From Gnetum montanum (Eukaryota; Streptophyta; Gnetopsida; Gnetales; Gnetaceae): DNA of 53,164 bases. Positions 1-11,030 of the stretch are shown piece after piece. The first letter of the stretch is position 1, and each line of letters starts with the position of its first letter. The notes under the pieces are model-generated. The model searched no databases. It was not told where the DNA came from and worked only from the letters and a program-made list of their open reading frames with translations. The translations under genes and the position numbers were made by a program. The DNA lies in NCBI GenBank assembly GCA_015680685.1, contig MNCI01028264.1:17542-70705 (forward strand), in the 5' to 3' direction.

Positions 1-1204
1 AAAAGGGAAAAATAAAGTAAATATTAAAAAGAAATGTTTTGATATCATTAAAGAGAAAATAATTTTACATATTTATTGCTTGCATTTTTGCAACTTTACA
101 TTCGATAGTAGAGTTTTTTTAGAATGTTATTCTCAAGCTATTGAAGTCTAGCTTCTTCTATTTCTCATCATTTTATGTTGACATCTATTGTAATCTTTGA
201 GTATATTTTGAAATTAAAAGGAGAAAAAATTATAGTGATTTAAGGGATTTCACTCTTGATATTGCTTCAAATGTAAGTCTTGCTATGTCTAGTGTTCCAA
301 TGTTTATAGTAGTAACTAATAATGTTAATTCCTATGATTTTTGTATTGTCATGTCCTAAGTTAACTTGAGTGGTACTTGTTTGAATCTACCATGTTCAAT
401 AGGAGGAATTAGAATCTATTGAATGCTTCATTCAACAAATGATTAGTGAAGAAATGAAATTAGGCTTTAGTATGTCTAAAGACCTATAGGATTTATTGTA
501 CACATAGTACATTTTCATGAAAAATGAAGATAGACTCTACAAATTGACCAAACATTAATGGAGCATTAAAAATAAATCATATAGGCTTAGTCATAGTGTA
601 ATAAAGAACACGGGGATAGATGGTTAGTCATAGTGTAATAAAGAAATACATGTAACTCATGTTTAAGGGTTCCTAATCTGTACAACCTACAAATACATTT
701 TTCTTGAGGAAGTTAAATTCATCCTCCACTTTCAATTCTAAGATGATGAGAGCTTAAGAAAAGCTTGTTGATAGCATTTCAATACTTGATGTGAATAAGG
801 GTTGAGAGATAGTGAGCTTCTACATCTAGTTTATTTGATCTAATGTGGTGTAAATAGAGTTGTCTCTTACCTTCCAAATTAGTCTACATGTGTGTTAAAC
901 CATTTTGCTTAAGTAGTAGGTTGATATGCTTAGGATTTTGCTGCATGTCCCCCCAAGAGATATTCTTTTTACTTTTTTCCAACCATTGCATCCCTTGAAA
1001 ATACCAATCATAGTGTTGCAAATACTTAAGAACCATATTAGAAAGTTTTTCTTACCTTTAGATATGCAAGCTATGAGTGTATATAATGAATTGGCACAAG
1101 GCTTCTGCTTCTAAAGGTAATAAATCATATTCACATATTAACATTATGTAAAGTATTTACATCTTCACTTTTAACTCATTAAGAAGAAAATATTTTTACA
1201 ATCT
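1..1204. other. AT-rich stretch without recognised gene
   Basis: No long or conserved reading frame was seen on either strand. A 62-codon frame at 926-1114 has no recognisable motif and is probably chance. The only structure noted is a short direct repeat at 587-645. The right edge runs into the decayed helicase frame on the minus strand. Confidence 0.5.
587..645 (+). repeat. 22-bp direct repeat pair
   Basis: The string ttagtcatagtgtaataaag (plus two further matching bases) occurs at 587-608 and again at 624-645, with 15 bases between. It is probably a local slippage duplication; no function is inferred. Confidence 0.85.
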
Positions 1205-1880
1205 TTCAAATGATTAGTAATGATAAATCTAAATTGTAATTGTCATTTTTAATTTGATTTTTTTGTTAAGTAACATAAACTCTTTTTGCCCAAGCTCTTG
1301 AAAATGGAGAGTTTCATATGTATTCTTTAAATATAGAAAAGTCAATTAATGGATACTTCAATAGCTCAAATGGTTTTTCTTCCTTATTGTACATTATATT
1401 AATAATTTTCCTAGTTGTTCCATTGACTAATCTTGTAGGCATATTTAAATTTGCAGTTGAATGTTTTTTAAATTCTTCCAACTAGCTTTTTCAAAAAGTA
1501 AAGTATTTTTCGATTATACAAGTTAACTTTTTCATTTACTGAAAATAGATGAATTGACTTTTGGAATTCTTTTAATTTGTCATCTTCTAGTAATATTTAA
1601 GATCTATTCATTAAGGTTTCCTAATCATCTTTTTTAAAAATTCTATTTTTGATGTTTTATAGATTTTTTTGGAAATATACATTTTATTTATTCTTATAGA
1701 TAGCTTCAAAAGTGGTAACTATGTTGAACATGTTCCTTAACTCCATTCCTATTGCATTTATAATATATGATGATTTATTTTTCATAGTAGGTAATTGTGC
1801 AAGATCTCCTATTAAGATGATAGTTTTCCTCCAAACGGTTCCTATAGAATTACATAAGATATTTTAAGTATTAGAATGAG
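1205..1880 (-). pseudogene. PIF1-like DNA helicase fragment, decayed
   Basis: The minus strand reads as the C-terminal half of a PIF1-family ATP-dependent DNA helicase (superfamily 1), of the kind found in Helitrons and in many plant repeat-derived genes. Visible in order: a Walker B-like ILIGDLAQLP (about 1789-1830), a segment like the family's F..xIHLF..NE.V..YN...L (read here as FQKSIHLFSVNEKVNLYN, about 1510-1565), LVNGTTRKIINIMYN matching the conserved (G)LVNG.xG.V..I (about 1388-1437), and AWAKRVYVT, a degenerate form of the LAWA.TIHKSQ motif (about 1265-1300). No Walker A lysine motif was found upstream. Several stops and frameshifts interrupt it, so it is not functional. No Helitron Rep domain or terminal hairpin was seen, so the parent element type is open. 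Confidence 0.68.
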
Positions 1881-2339
1881 AATAATACTATAGTTATAAG
1901 TATTATTATATAAAAAAGGCTTGTAAATAGAAAGAAACATTTTTCATATCTTTTATGAGTTCCCTCTTCATTTAGATTTTGGTTTTCCATCTTAATCTTT
2001 ATAGAGAACAAATAATTGTAGTTGCAATGACTAAGAAACATTACACCTAGTATTGGTATGATGCTAATAATGTTAATGTAAGGATTTGTTTATTGAACCT
2101 TATCATGATTAATTTTAGAATTACTTTATTCAATTTCTTGAAATTACCTTTGATTTTTAGTATGAGTTAATTCACTCCAAAGTAAAGTGTTATCTTAATA
2201 TTAAGTGGTACTTTTGATAAATTTTCTCATTATGCATTTTCTTTATCTATATTTTACCATTGCTTTTTTATGCTATGGAAGAAAATAAACAAGTATTAAT
2301 AAATTTATGTTGTTTTTACTTCAAATATAGTAAATCAAA
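1881..2339. other. AT-rich spacer
   Basis: Nothing recognisable between the helicase and gag remnants. The missing N-terminal part of the helicase should lie here on the minus strand, but no Walker A motif could be read. Confidence 0.4.
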
Positions 2340-3358
2340 TAATTGAATGTTTATTTACATTTTTTAGCACAACCTACATCGTTCTCATTTACAATTAGTC
2401 ATTGCTACTGATGCTTCAAGTTTGTTTTACTTGATTCACTTTGAGAAGATTTGTTGACATAATGAGTACTAGAAGATTGATTGTTAGACTCAATATTTGG
2501 AGAATTTCACATAGCTATGTTATTATCATCATTAGAATCAATTAATTTAGTATCATGATGTCTGTATTTTCTATTCTTTCTTTTCTCTCTAATCTTAACT
2601 TTAGCTAGTGCTTTTACTAGCATGACTATTTTTTTGGATAATTCCTACATTAGCTTACCTTTTCTAGACTCTTCATTTTCTTGGTCTCAATATTTGCTAG
2701 TAGTAAGAAGCAATGCTTTAAGCTGAGCTACATTTTGTATAGTAACTAATGCTTTTTGCTCACTCTTTGGCATTTTAATAGTGTCTTGATTAGCCAAGTT
2801 TAATGGGTTTTCTAACTAAACCACTTTGCTAAAGAAATCATTCAAAGTCAAAATATTTGGGATCCTTCTTAACCAAATTGAAATGTTCGCATTAATAGCA
2901 TTTTAATATGTATCACTACGCATTTCATCTGAGGGCTTAGATTGATTTTGGAAAAATCAAAAATTTGCTAGAATTTAATATTAAATTTCCTAACTAATTC
3001 TTTAAGTCCTTGTTTAGCTTCAACTAACTTATAGTATAATTGTTGTTGGTTAATTTGATTGTCAAACTAAGCTAAGAATAAATTTTTCATGTCATCCTAG
3101 CTTGTCATGTTAGTGTTTGGTAAGTTAGATTACCAAATTTGAGTCATGTCTCTTATGTTTGCTACAAATAGTCTACAAGCTTGGTCATGATGTTGGACAT
3201 TTACATGTACTAAAGTTAACTTAAACAAATGAACATATTTTTTTAGCTAAGTAAGCTTTGCCAGGGATATAAGACTTTGCCTTAGTGATAACATTATAAT
3301 TTGGGAATCTTAGTGATGTGGCTTCTTGCCAAGGATTTGTTGGTGGTGGATTTGCCAT
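2340..3358 (-). pseudogene. LTR-retrotransposon gag remnant
   Basis: Read on the minus strand from an ATG at 3356-3358 (MANPPPTNPWQEATSLRFP), this decayed frame contains a retrotransposon-gag core (PF03732 type): a DDMKNLFLA.FDNQ.. segment followed by KLVEAKQGLKELVRKFNIKF, which fits the family pattern W..F...F...F.....L...Q....V..Y...F (about 2960-3110). It ends in a basic stretch rich in Lys/Arg and then a Ser/Asn-rich tail (about 2345-2600). Gag forms the virus-like particle of LTR elements. Stops, often TAG where Gln would fit, and frameshifts break it. It lies on the same strand as the PIF1-like fragment downstream; no LTR pair for it was identified. Confidence 0.55.
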
Positions 3359-3966
3359 TCTATTGAAACTTCTTCTAGTTGTTGAACTCTTGAAATTCCC
3401 TTGCCTTATCTTAAAGACTGGTAAGAAAAATAGAAGATGTGATCTACTAGATCTTTTATTTTTTATCCCACTACATGTTTACGATTCTAAAAGCTTTTTT
3501 TTCTTGTTTCTTGATTATTAAACAATCTTATGCTTAGAGAATTTCTTAGTGCTTTTAAATTCTTATAATTTACCAGGTTCTTGAGTCATGGAAAAAATAG
3601 TAGCTAATTAGTTATCTTCCTTCTAGTGCCAAAAAGAACTATTGGTGACTACTTTGGATTACTAGTGTTTCCCTATGATTTTTCTATCAACAAGAAATAG
3701 ATAGTGGGTAAAATATCTATTTATCAGCAACATTGATCTCCTTCTTGTGATGAAAATAAAAAGAATGAGGGTTCTTTCAAACTTGATTTTAAGTGTTTGT
3801 TGGTCTTTGGAAAATACCAAGGCTAAGATACCTTCAAAGAAACCTAGTGGTTATAGAGAAATTATGTGTTTTTGATTAACTTAAACTTTAAAATTTCACA
3901 ATATTACATCTTGAGAGTTAAATGGATAATTTTAATTTTATCAAATGTTACATCCCCTTTTACTTT
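3359..3966. other. Spacer before element 1
   Basis: No conserved coding signal on either strand. A plus-strand frame at 3318-3521 overlaps the minus-strand gag and is a shadow. The last five bases (acttt, 3962-3966) may be the left target-site duplication of element 1. Confidence 0.4.
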
Positions 3967-4777
3967 TGATGATTTTTCACAATTGGGCTATGCTAATGGG
4001 ATCTCATTGATGTGATCTCATCAACATAGGGTTTGACACGTTGATGTGTACTTGTCAATGTGGAATCCTATTTTCACCTATAAACGTGTGCCTACTTGTT
4101 TCATTTATGGTAATCTTTGAGTAGTTGTAGTGAATCTCTTGCTGGTTTTCCCTTTGTAAGTTAAAATAATTTTTAAGTGCCCACATTAGAAGTCAAGAAA
4201 GTATATCGATCTTTCTTCGAGCATAGATGTACCTAAGCACCTCAGTGTGAATGACAATAAAGATGAGCTTTTATGATCAAACATTGCAGCACTTGGAATA
4301 GATTAATTATTTCCATATACATTTAATATTTATGCAATTTACTTTAATTTTTCTAAGTAATTAATTAATATTGATTAAATAGAAAACATAAACATGACCA
4401 CTTTAAGCATATGGTTAATGCTTGGTAATCTAGTAGCATTATAACATGTTCAGGATGTGTGTGGAAAGTGAGAATGGATGCTTATGTTAGGATTAGTTAA
4501 ATATTAGCTAGTTGTTAGATTAATTAAGAATTTGATTACTTTATTCTTGTTCTTATATGAATTAATTCATAAAATGATAAAAATGATATGCCTCAATTAC
4601 ATTTAACCATACACTTGCATTTCAAAAGTGGAACTAGGAAGACAATGATTTCAATGATTAGATTCACTCCCTAGAATGAATGTACTTAGAAACCTAAAGT
4701 CTGTAGAATTTGACTAAATCTCTTAGTGGACACTAGTGATTTCTATGGTTGGGCATAGGGTATACTCACTGCTATCA
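3967..4777 (+). repeat. 5' LTR of element 1
   Basis: Matches 16193-17047 along nearly its whole length; the 3' copy has a short extra segment near 16240-16260. It starts tgatgattttt and ends ctatca directly before the primer site. It contains TATAAA at 4079-4084 and the string agcacctcagtgt shared by both copies. Its second half resembles the LTRs of element 2, while its first half does not. Confidence 0.85.
4079..4084 (+). promoter_or_regulatory. LTR TATA box
   Basis: TATAAA lies in the same place in both LTR copies (16316-16321 in the 3' LTR) and inside a conserved block, as expected for the retroelement's Pol II promoter. Activity is inferred only. Confidence 0.55.
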
Positions 4778-4778
4778 T

Positions 4779-4796
4779 TTTTGCCATTGTTAGGGA
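4779..4796 (+). other. Primer-binding site, decayed (tRNA-Asp type)
   Basis: ttgccattgttaggga directly follows the LTR end. It is a degraded form of the better kept ttggcaccattgttgggga in element 2, which matches the complement of a plant tRNA-Asp 3' end (TGGCGCCGTTGCCGGGG) allowing CG to TG/CA decay. Confidence 0.6.
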
Positions 4797-4799
4797 CTT

Positions 4800-5440
4800 T
4801 AGTTAGCTATGTGTGTTATCTGGGACATGGTGAAAATTATTCAACATTATTAGAGTGAACTTTAAAGTTGCAATCATTCTAATTAATAATAATATTAAAA
4901 GCACACTATTATCTCTTTCCAATCTAAAATGTCTTCTTCTAATAAGGAAGATTCTCTACCAAAGTTCAAGCATACATTCAATCGGTAAAGAAATCAAAGG
5001 TCAAATAAACAAGTTCCCCAATAATGCAAAGTGGTATATACTCATCAAAATTATTATGTGTTAGACTTCAACTTTATCCAACATTAGGATGAACATATGT
5101 GGTGGAGGAACATGGAGGGAAACATTGTGTTGCCTCCTAATCGATCAGTTCCTGTGATGTTACTTCAAACTCTTATGAGGTTGTGCATCCAAGGGATTTA
5201 TGTTAAATACATTGTGTAGGACCATGACTCTAGGGATTTACCATCTCACTAAGGCATTATGAAAAATAAATTGGTAATACGAGAGGCACTATGAAGCTTC
5301 AAAGTAAAAATGCTTCAATTACCCCTTGTTCCTGCTAGGCTAAAAAGATATTGAAGATCCTTTCTCTAGGGATTCTCAATTCACTAAATCTTCTCCCCTT
5401 AGTTTAAATGAAGGGGACTTGAACTAGAACTTATAGTTCA
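4800..5440 (+). other. Untranslated leader of element 1
   Basis: About 640 bases between the primer site and the first gag-like coding signal. A 69-codon frame at 4855-5064 has no recognisable features. No further structure was seen. Confidence 0.4.
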
Positions 5441-7300
5441 CTGTAAATAATCTTGGTTCAAGCAAGAATGGGTTCCATGATTATGGGTGATCTAAATATG
5501 GGAGGCATGGTAGGGATAAGCATAGGCATCATGATGATGATCATGGCCATGACCATAGAAGAGGAAGTGGCAAGCACCATGGTGGTGCTAGTCCTTCTTC
5601 CTCTTCATCTTCTTCATCTTGTTTTTCCTTCTTTAGATTCAACTAAAGCCACATAGGACATGAACATAATGGAGGTGACCAATGGGATAGAAAATCATAG
5701 GGCCCACTGAACTAGTTGAGATTAGGGACATGGAAAATCAAGGGAGGTCTACAACCATGAAAAAAGGGATAGTAGAGGGCATCATAGGCATCATTTCCAT
5801 TACAAAGGCCATGACTATGATAAGCCTTTTCTTGTAGCTTAAAATATTTTGAACATTGCAGAGGTAATGAGAATTCCAACAAGGCATGTGAAAGATAGCA
5901 AAATCAAGTAGTTGGATATGAACAATATCCCTAAGTTTAAAGTAGGTATAACTTAGATTTGCAAAACCATATTCAAGCCTTTCATGATCTCTATGCCTTA
6001 CAAAATGTGGAGAATGAATGGAAAAAATTAAAGCTATTCACAAGGAAACTTATCAAAGAAGCTAAATGTTGGTACTCGTCCATGGAGCTGGAATGAATCA
6101 ACAGATGGAACAACAAGTATCATACATATTCTTGAGTGTCCAAATTGAGAAAGTAGATCCAAGGTTGGAAACAAGGAATACATGAACCCTTGGACATAGC
6201 CATGGGCAATTTCTATTCCATTTTACATTGATGTCTTGGCCATGGTTATTCTCAAAGGAAGCAACTTTGTCATATCATAGATGGACTTTGCATAAAAACA
6301 AGAAGAACTCTTAGGATCTATGCCCAAGGGAGAGTTTTAAAATTAAGGGTCCATCATATTCAAATGTTGATAGACTAGGTTACCTAGGAAGAAGTAGAAT
6401 TAAGAAAAAGGGAAAGTATAGAGGAGTACAACTAGGAACCTTCCATTACAAAAATGGAAAGTCCAGTTTTGTGAAAATGAGGAGGCACCACTTCATGAGG
6501 TGGTGCAATGAAAGACCTGGTTGATTTAGAAGTCTATTTCTGAAATTTTGGCCATGGTAGATAAAATGTAAAACTCTTTATATGAAAAGTTCCAAAATTC
6601 TTTGAAAATAGCAAAGGAATCCAAAAAGCAAACTAGTGATCATAATCGTAGGGGAAGAAAGGAAGCTGAATGTGCTTAGAAAAGGGATAAGGGTAAGGAA
6701 GTTATAGTAGATGGGGTTGTGGACTTTAAAATAGATGATAATTTTGAGTGTGAAATATTTCAATATGAACATCCTAAGGGATGTTGCCCTCTTGTGTCAC
6801 CCTTGCAAGAGTCTTGGGTGTACACTCTAAATCTTAGACTAGCAGGAAGGAAAACACCTAGAAGGTTGCCTTATCCTCTAGGTAACCCCAAGTAAGTCCA
6901 TCAATAATAAGTCTACTATCCAAGTGGAGCTCCAACAAAACCTTATGAGTAGTACCATACATAGTAGCACCCACAATCATGGGGGATGCCACCACCAAGG
7001 CAAAAGTACCCTTGTTGATAGCCTAATCCATATGAGTACTATGTTCAGTAGCCCATTTTTTTTCATGACTCTTCTAGTCATGCTTTATTCTAGCATTACT
7101 GCTACCCTTCTAAATACTATAGAGCAGAATCTCTAAGAGGTAATTCCCATTTCCTCATTACCCTTCTCATTCCTCTGCACATGTTCCTTTGCCCTCAACT
7201 TACTTACCATTTGCTCCATTAATGTAGGATGAAATTCCAGCCAGCTCGTTAGTTGAGTGGTTTGGAAACCAAATTCCAAAAAACTCATTCTTTCAAACCA
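5441..7300 (+). pseudogene. Element 1 gag remnant
   Basis: A broken plus-strand frame with, in order: a His/Asp-rich patch (HDDDHGHDHRRGSGKHHGG) and a run of serines near 5525-5640, a gag core reading KLFTRKLIKEAKCWYSSM near 6030-6095 (the family's L.G.A..WY pattern), and a segment near 6924-7060 with the motif THNHGGCHHQG. The serine run, the core and the GG.HHQ segment all recur in order in the gag of element 2, which supports a shared origin. Gag would form the particle. Stops and frameshifts occur throughout; the edges are approximate. Confidence 0.65.
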
Positions 7301-7329
7301 ACAGTTTTACAAAGCCCTCATAGACATAC

Positions 7330-7905
7330 ATGGATAATAGCCTTGCTTCTCCCTCATCCTCTTCATTTACATCCTTTAATAACCCTTCAAAACAAATGCC
7401 TTCTAATGTGCATACTATCATATTGACCCATGCGATAACTAATTGGATTCAGGCTAGCCACCTTCTCAGGAAAAGATCTAATCCTAATATTTCCCTTATT
7501 TACCTACAAATCAATTGGAATGATCCTTACAAAGCTTTTCTAGATTCAATTTATTGTGTAAATATGATTTCTCATGAGATGTACAAAGCCAAGAACTTGC
7601 CTCCACTTAAGAAGAGCAACATTTATCTTGATTTGGCAATCTAGGTCATTACTACTCCTCTAGGAATGATGGAGGTCATTGTGATCACCATCTATGGGTG
7701 GTCCTATAATATTGAATTTCTAGTGATCCATATTGATAATTACAAGGGAGACTTCCCAATCATCATGGGAATGGCTTAGTTAAGCATCACTGATGCATGG
7801 TTGGGAATTAGAGACCTCTCCTTGGAGATTTTCAATGAAAATGCTTTTGGAAAGATAGAGAAGAAGATATTTCCATGCATCATGTACAATGATGAAAGGT
7901 GAAAC
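7330..7905 (+). pseudogene. Element 1 aspartic protease remnant
   Basis: The longest intact piece is 104 codons from 7330. It holds FLDSIYCVNMIS, where Ty3 proteases have LDSG/T.x.N.I: the catalytic Asp (GAT 7542-7544) is kept but the following Gly is lost. Downstream FPIIMGMA.L matches the (I)ILGRPWL motif near the protease C terminus. A stop at 7642-7644 and others interrupt the frame. It sits between gag and RT, as in a gag-pol polyprotein. Confidence 0.7.
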
Positions 7906-8439
7906 TATGTGCAGAAACTATAATCTTTGAAAAGTATATCTATCGCAACATGCATGTCATGTGAAAATGTATATGAAATTCAACGGTGTCTATATGTAGC
8001 AACCCAAAAAATGGAGGGCATCTAGTGGTTGAAAGTTAATCTTGATAGTAGCTCAATAATTTTCATGGATATAACTAAGAGCTTGATAAGTGCCTATGTT
8101 AAAGGCATAGATGAACTAGAGTGAGTTCATCGCCAACTATCTGATGATGAACCTAATGACACCAATTGGGGAGAGTTGGAAATCCACAAAAGTTTCAAAC
8201 ATGAGCTTCTAGAGTTAAAACCTCTACCTATTGGCAATAAATATGATTTTCTAAATAATGCAAAGATAATGATAATTAATGTTAATCTTACTCCTAAACA
8301 AAAAAAGAGAAGCTATTGTAGATGGTTAACAAATGACCAACAACCTTACTTGTTCACATCTTAAACTCACTGGAATTGATCCTAGGATATGCCAACACCA
8401 TATCTATAAAAATCCTTCCATAAATCGAAAGAGACAATT

Positions 8440-9720
8440 GTAGCGGTAATTGAACCCCAAATTGAAGCAAATCATGAAAGAGGAAATTGAGAAACTCCTC
8501 AAGATGGGGTTCATCTATCCCATTGTAGATAGCAAGTGGGTTAGCCTACTTGTAATAGTACCAAAGAAAGGTGACAAGTGAAGGGTTTGTATTAACTTCA
8601 GGCTATTGAACATGGTGACTTACAAAGATCATTTTCCATTGTCATTTGTGTGCTAGTTTTTGGACATCATCTCTAGGCATTGCTACTATAACTTTCTAGA
8701 TGGTTATAGTGGCTATAGCCAAATTTAGGTTGCATCCAAAGATTAGGCCAAAACCACATTTACAAGTTTATGAGAAACTTTTTCATAAAGAAAGATGCCA
8801 TTTGGTTTGTGCAATGTCCCTATAATCTTCCAATGCCTTATCCTAAGCATATTTCAATAGTAGATTGGTAGCAAAATGGAAGTCTTCATGGATGACGTTT
8901 CCACCTATTATGCTAAATTTGAGTAAGCCCTAGACCACCTTGAGAAAGTGCTAAAAAGGTATGTGAATATGAGCCTTTCATTCAAGTAACAAAAGAGCCA
9001 TCTAATGGTCTAGGAGGGCATTGTCTTGGGGTACAAAATATCACAAGCAAGTATTGAGTTGAACCTGAATAAAATAAGGGTCATTCAAGGAATTACCCAC
9101 CACCTAGAAACTATCAAAGATATCTAAGCATTCCTTGGTCACATTGGCTACTACAAGTGATTCATAGAGAATCTCTCTAAGATCGCTAAACTATTGGTGG
9201 AGCTATCAAAGAAGGATGCTCTATTCATATGGATTGAGAAATGTGAGAAGGCATTCTAGCAACTTAAGTAGAAGCTTGTAGAAACTCCAATTCTATGAGC
9301 ACTTAACTTGTCTATACCATTTCACATCATGACGAGTGCATCAAATTATGCTTTGGGAGCTATGCTCACATAGTTGGATGATTAGAAATGTCTTTACTAA
9401 ATTGACTACATGAGCTTATGCATTGTGAGTGCACAAATTAATTATACCAAAAAAAGAGAAATAATTGGTGGTGGTGGTGTATTCCTTAGAAAAATTAAGG
9501 CACTATGTGCTTGGGTACAAGGTGTTTATGTACATTGATTTCAATTCAATCTAGTTGTTAATGAAAAAACCAATAATGAGCCCTTGTGTCATACAATGGC
9601 TTTCCATCTTGTAGGAATTCAATCTCATGATGTTAATTTAAATGAAAACTAAGAATGCGGTTTCTAGCCACTTGTCTTAGTTACGATGGAACAACAGAGA
9701 AGAGAAAAGGTCACTTTTTG
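8440..9720 (+). pseudogene. Element 1 reverse transcriptase and RNase H remnant
   Basis: Strong Ty3-type RT signals: EIEKLLKMGFIYPI and LVIVPKKGDK.RVCINFR near 8474-8610, the active-site motif FMDD at 8885-8896, then EGIVLGYKIS and AFLGHIGYYK of the thumb/connection near 9015-9165. RNase H follows, with FHIMTSASNYALGAML near 9320 and a degraded HYVLGYKVFMYIDF-like stretch near 9490-9540. These would copy element RNA into DNA. TGG to TGA at 8579-8581 and many TAG codons break the frame. The FMDD form is typical of Athila/Tat-like RTs. Confidence 0.85.
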
Positions 9721-9859
9721 ATTAATTTTCACATGAACTCCTCTTTGGTAGTGCTATAAATGAACAAGTTCCTATTGAAAATAATTAGTATAATGGCATC
9801 CTCACTTATCTTCTCACTCAAGAGATGCCACAAGTTCTCAATCGTAGGAAGAAACAACA

Positions 9860-11030
9860 ATTTCTTCATTAGGCCAAATGCTTCATGGAGATGAATGGAC
9901 ACCTTTACAAGGTGTGTGCTGATGGCCTGGTTTGTTGGTATGTTCCTGATGCTAATCAACTACAAATTCTCTAAGATGCTCACAAGGATCCTTGTGGCAA
10001 CCACTATGTTGGAAGACACATGGCAATTAAGATCTTGATGGCAAGGTATTATTGGCCAACACTCTTCACAGATTATCACTAATTCATCTACTCTTGTGAA
10101 TGTTGTTAATGTGATGGTGGGATGACTGCTCATATGGAGGGACCTTAGTAGTGGATCTAACCATTGGAACCCTTTGAAATTTGGGGCATTAAATTCATAG
10201 CTCACATCACATCCATGTTAATTGAAAAAGCATACATCATAGTCATTGTTGACTATTATATGAAATGGGTTGGATAAACAATTGCCACCAACTACACATC
10301 TTCCATAGCTACTTGGTTTGTACAAAAAAATGTTGTAAATAGGTTTGTGGTGCCACGTGTATTGATTTTTGATAACGGTGCTCATTTTATAGGTACCACA
10401 CTTTAAAAACTCATGCAACACTTGTGGGTAGAACATAAATTAACAAGAGCTTACCACCCCCAAGCCAATGGCCAAGTTGAGGTTACGAATAGTGAGATTA
10501 CTAAGATCTTAATATGAAAAATTAGCAAATATAGAAGATTGGAGAACTAAGCTTAACAATGCCCTTTGGTTCTACTGCTCAACATGGAAACTCCCTATAG
10601 GCTAATTCTCCCCATATAGTTTGAGCTTCATACACTTTCAATAGCCTGTGATCTTAACGTTGACCTTAGTCTAGCATAGAAAGAGAGTTTGATCAACCTT
10701 AACATGCTAGATGAGAATTGATTGGTGGACCTATCCTTGAATAAAGTACACAAGTCATTCAACAAGTAATGTCATGACCTCAAAATAAGAAGGATAAAAC
10801 TTTAACTAGGAGATAAGGTCCTTTACTAGAACCCCACACATGTGCCACAAAGAACTAAGTTCCAAACATTGTGGAAAGGGCCTTATATCATCTATGAATG
10901 CTTTTCTTCTAGGTCCATGTTGGTCTACAAAACTAAAAGCCCAAATAAGAAATTACTAGTCAACACCAAATAAGTTAAACCTTTTCATGAACCCAAGAGA
11001 GCAAGTGTTAGAAACACCTCTTTAGATTAA
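9860..11030 (+). pseudogene. Element 1 integrase and pol C terminus remnant
   Basis: An HHCC zinc-finger remnant (AHKDPCGNHYVG, then a Cys-rich CCxCDGG near 9970-10120) precedes a DDE core. Of the catalytic triad the second Asp (10371-10373, in FDNGAHF) and the Glu (10479-10481, in NGQVEVTN) are kept, but the first Asp position reads Lys (AAA, 10191-10193, in WGIKF). The end reads FKTLWKGPYIIYE and VKPFHEPKRASVRNTSLD, and the inferred pol stop is TAA 11028-11030. It would insert element DNA; it is dead from stops and the lost Asp. Confidence 0.82.

Noticed and set aside
9729-10436. Three adjacent minus-strand frames
   Set aside because: Antisense to integrase, whose zinc finger and DDE residues are clear on the plus strand.
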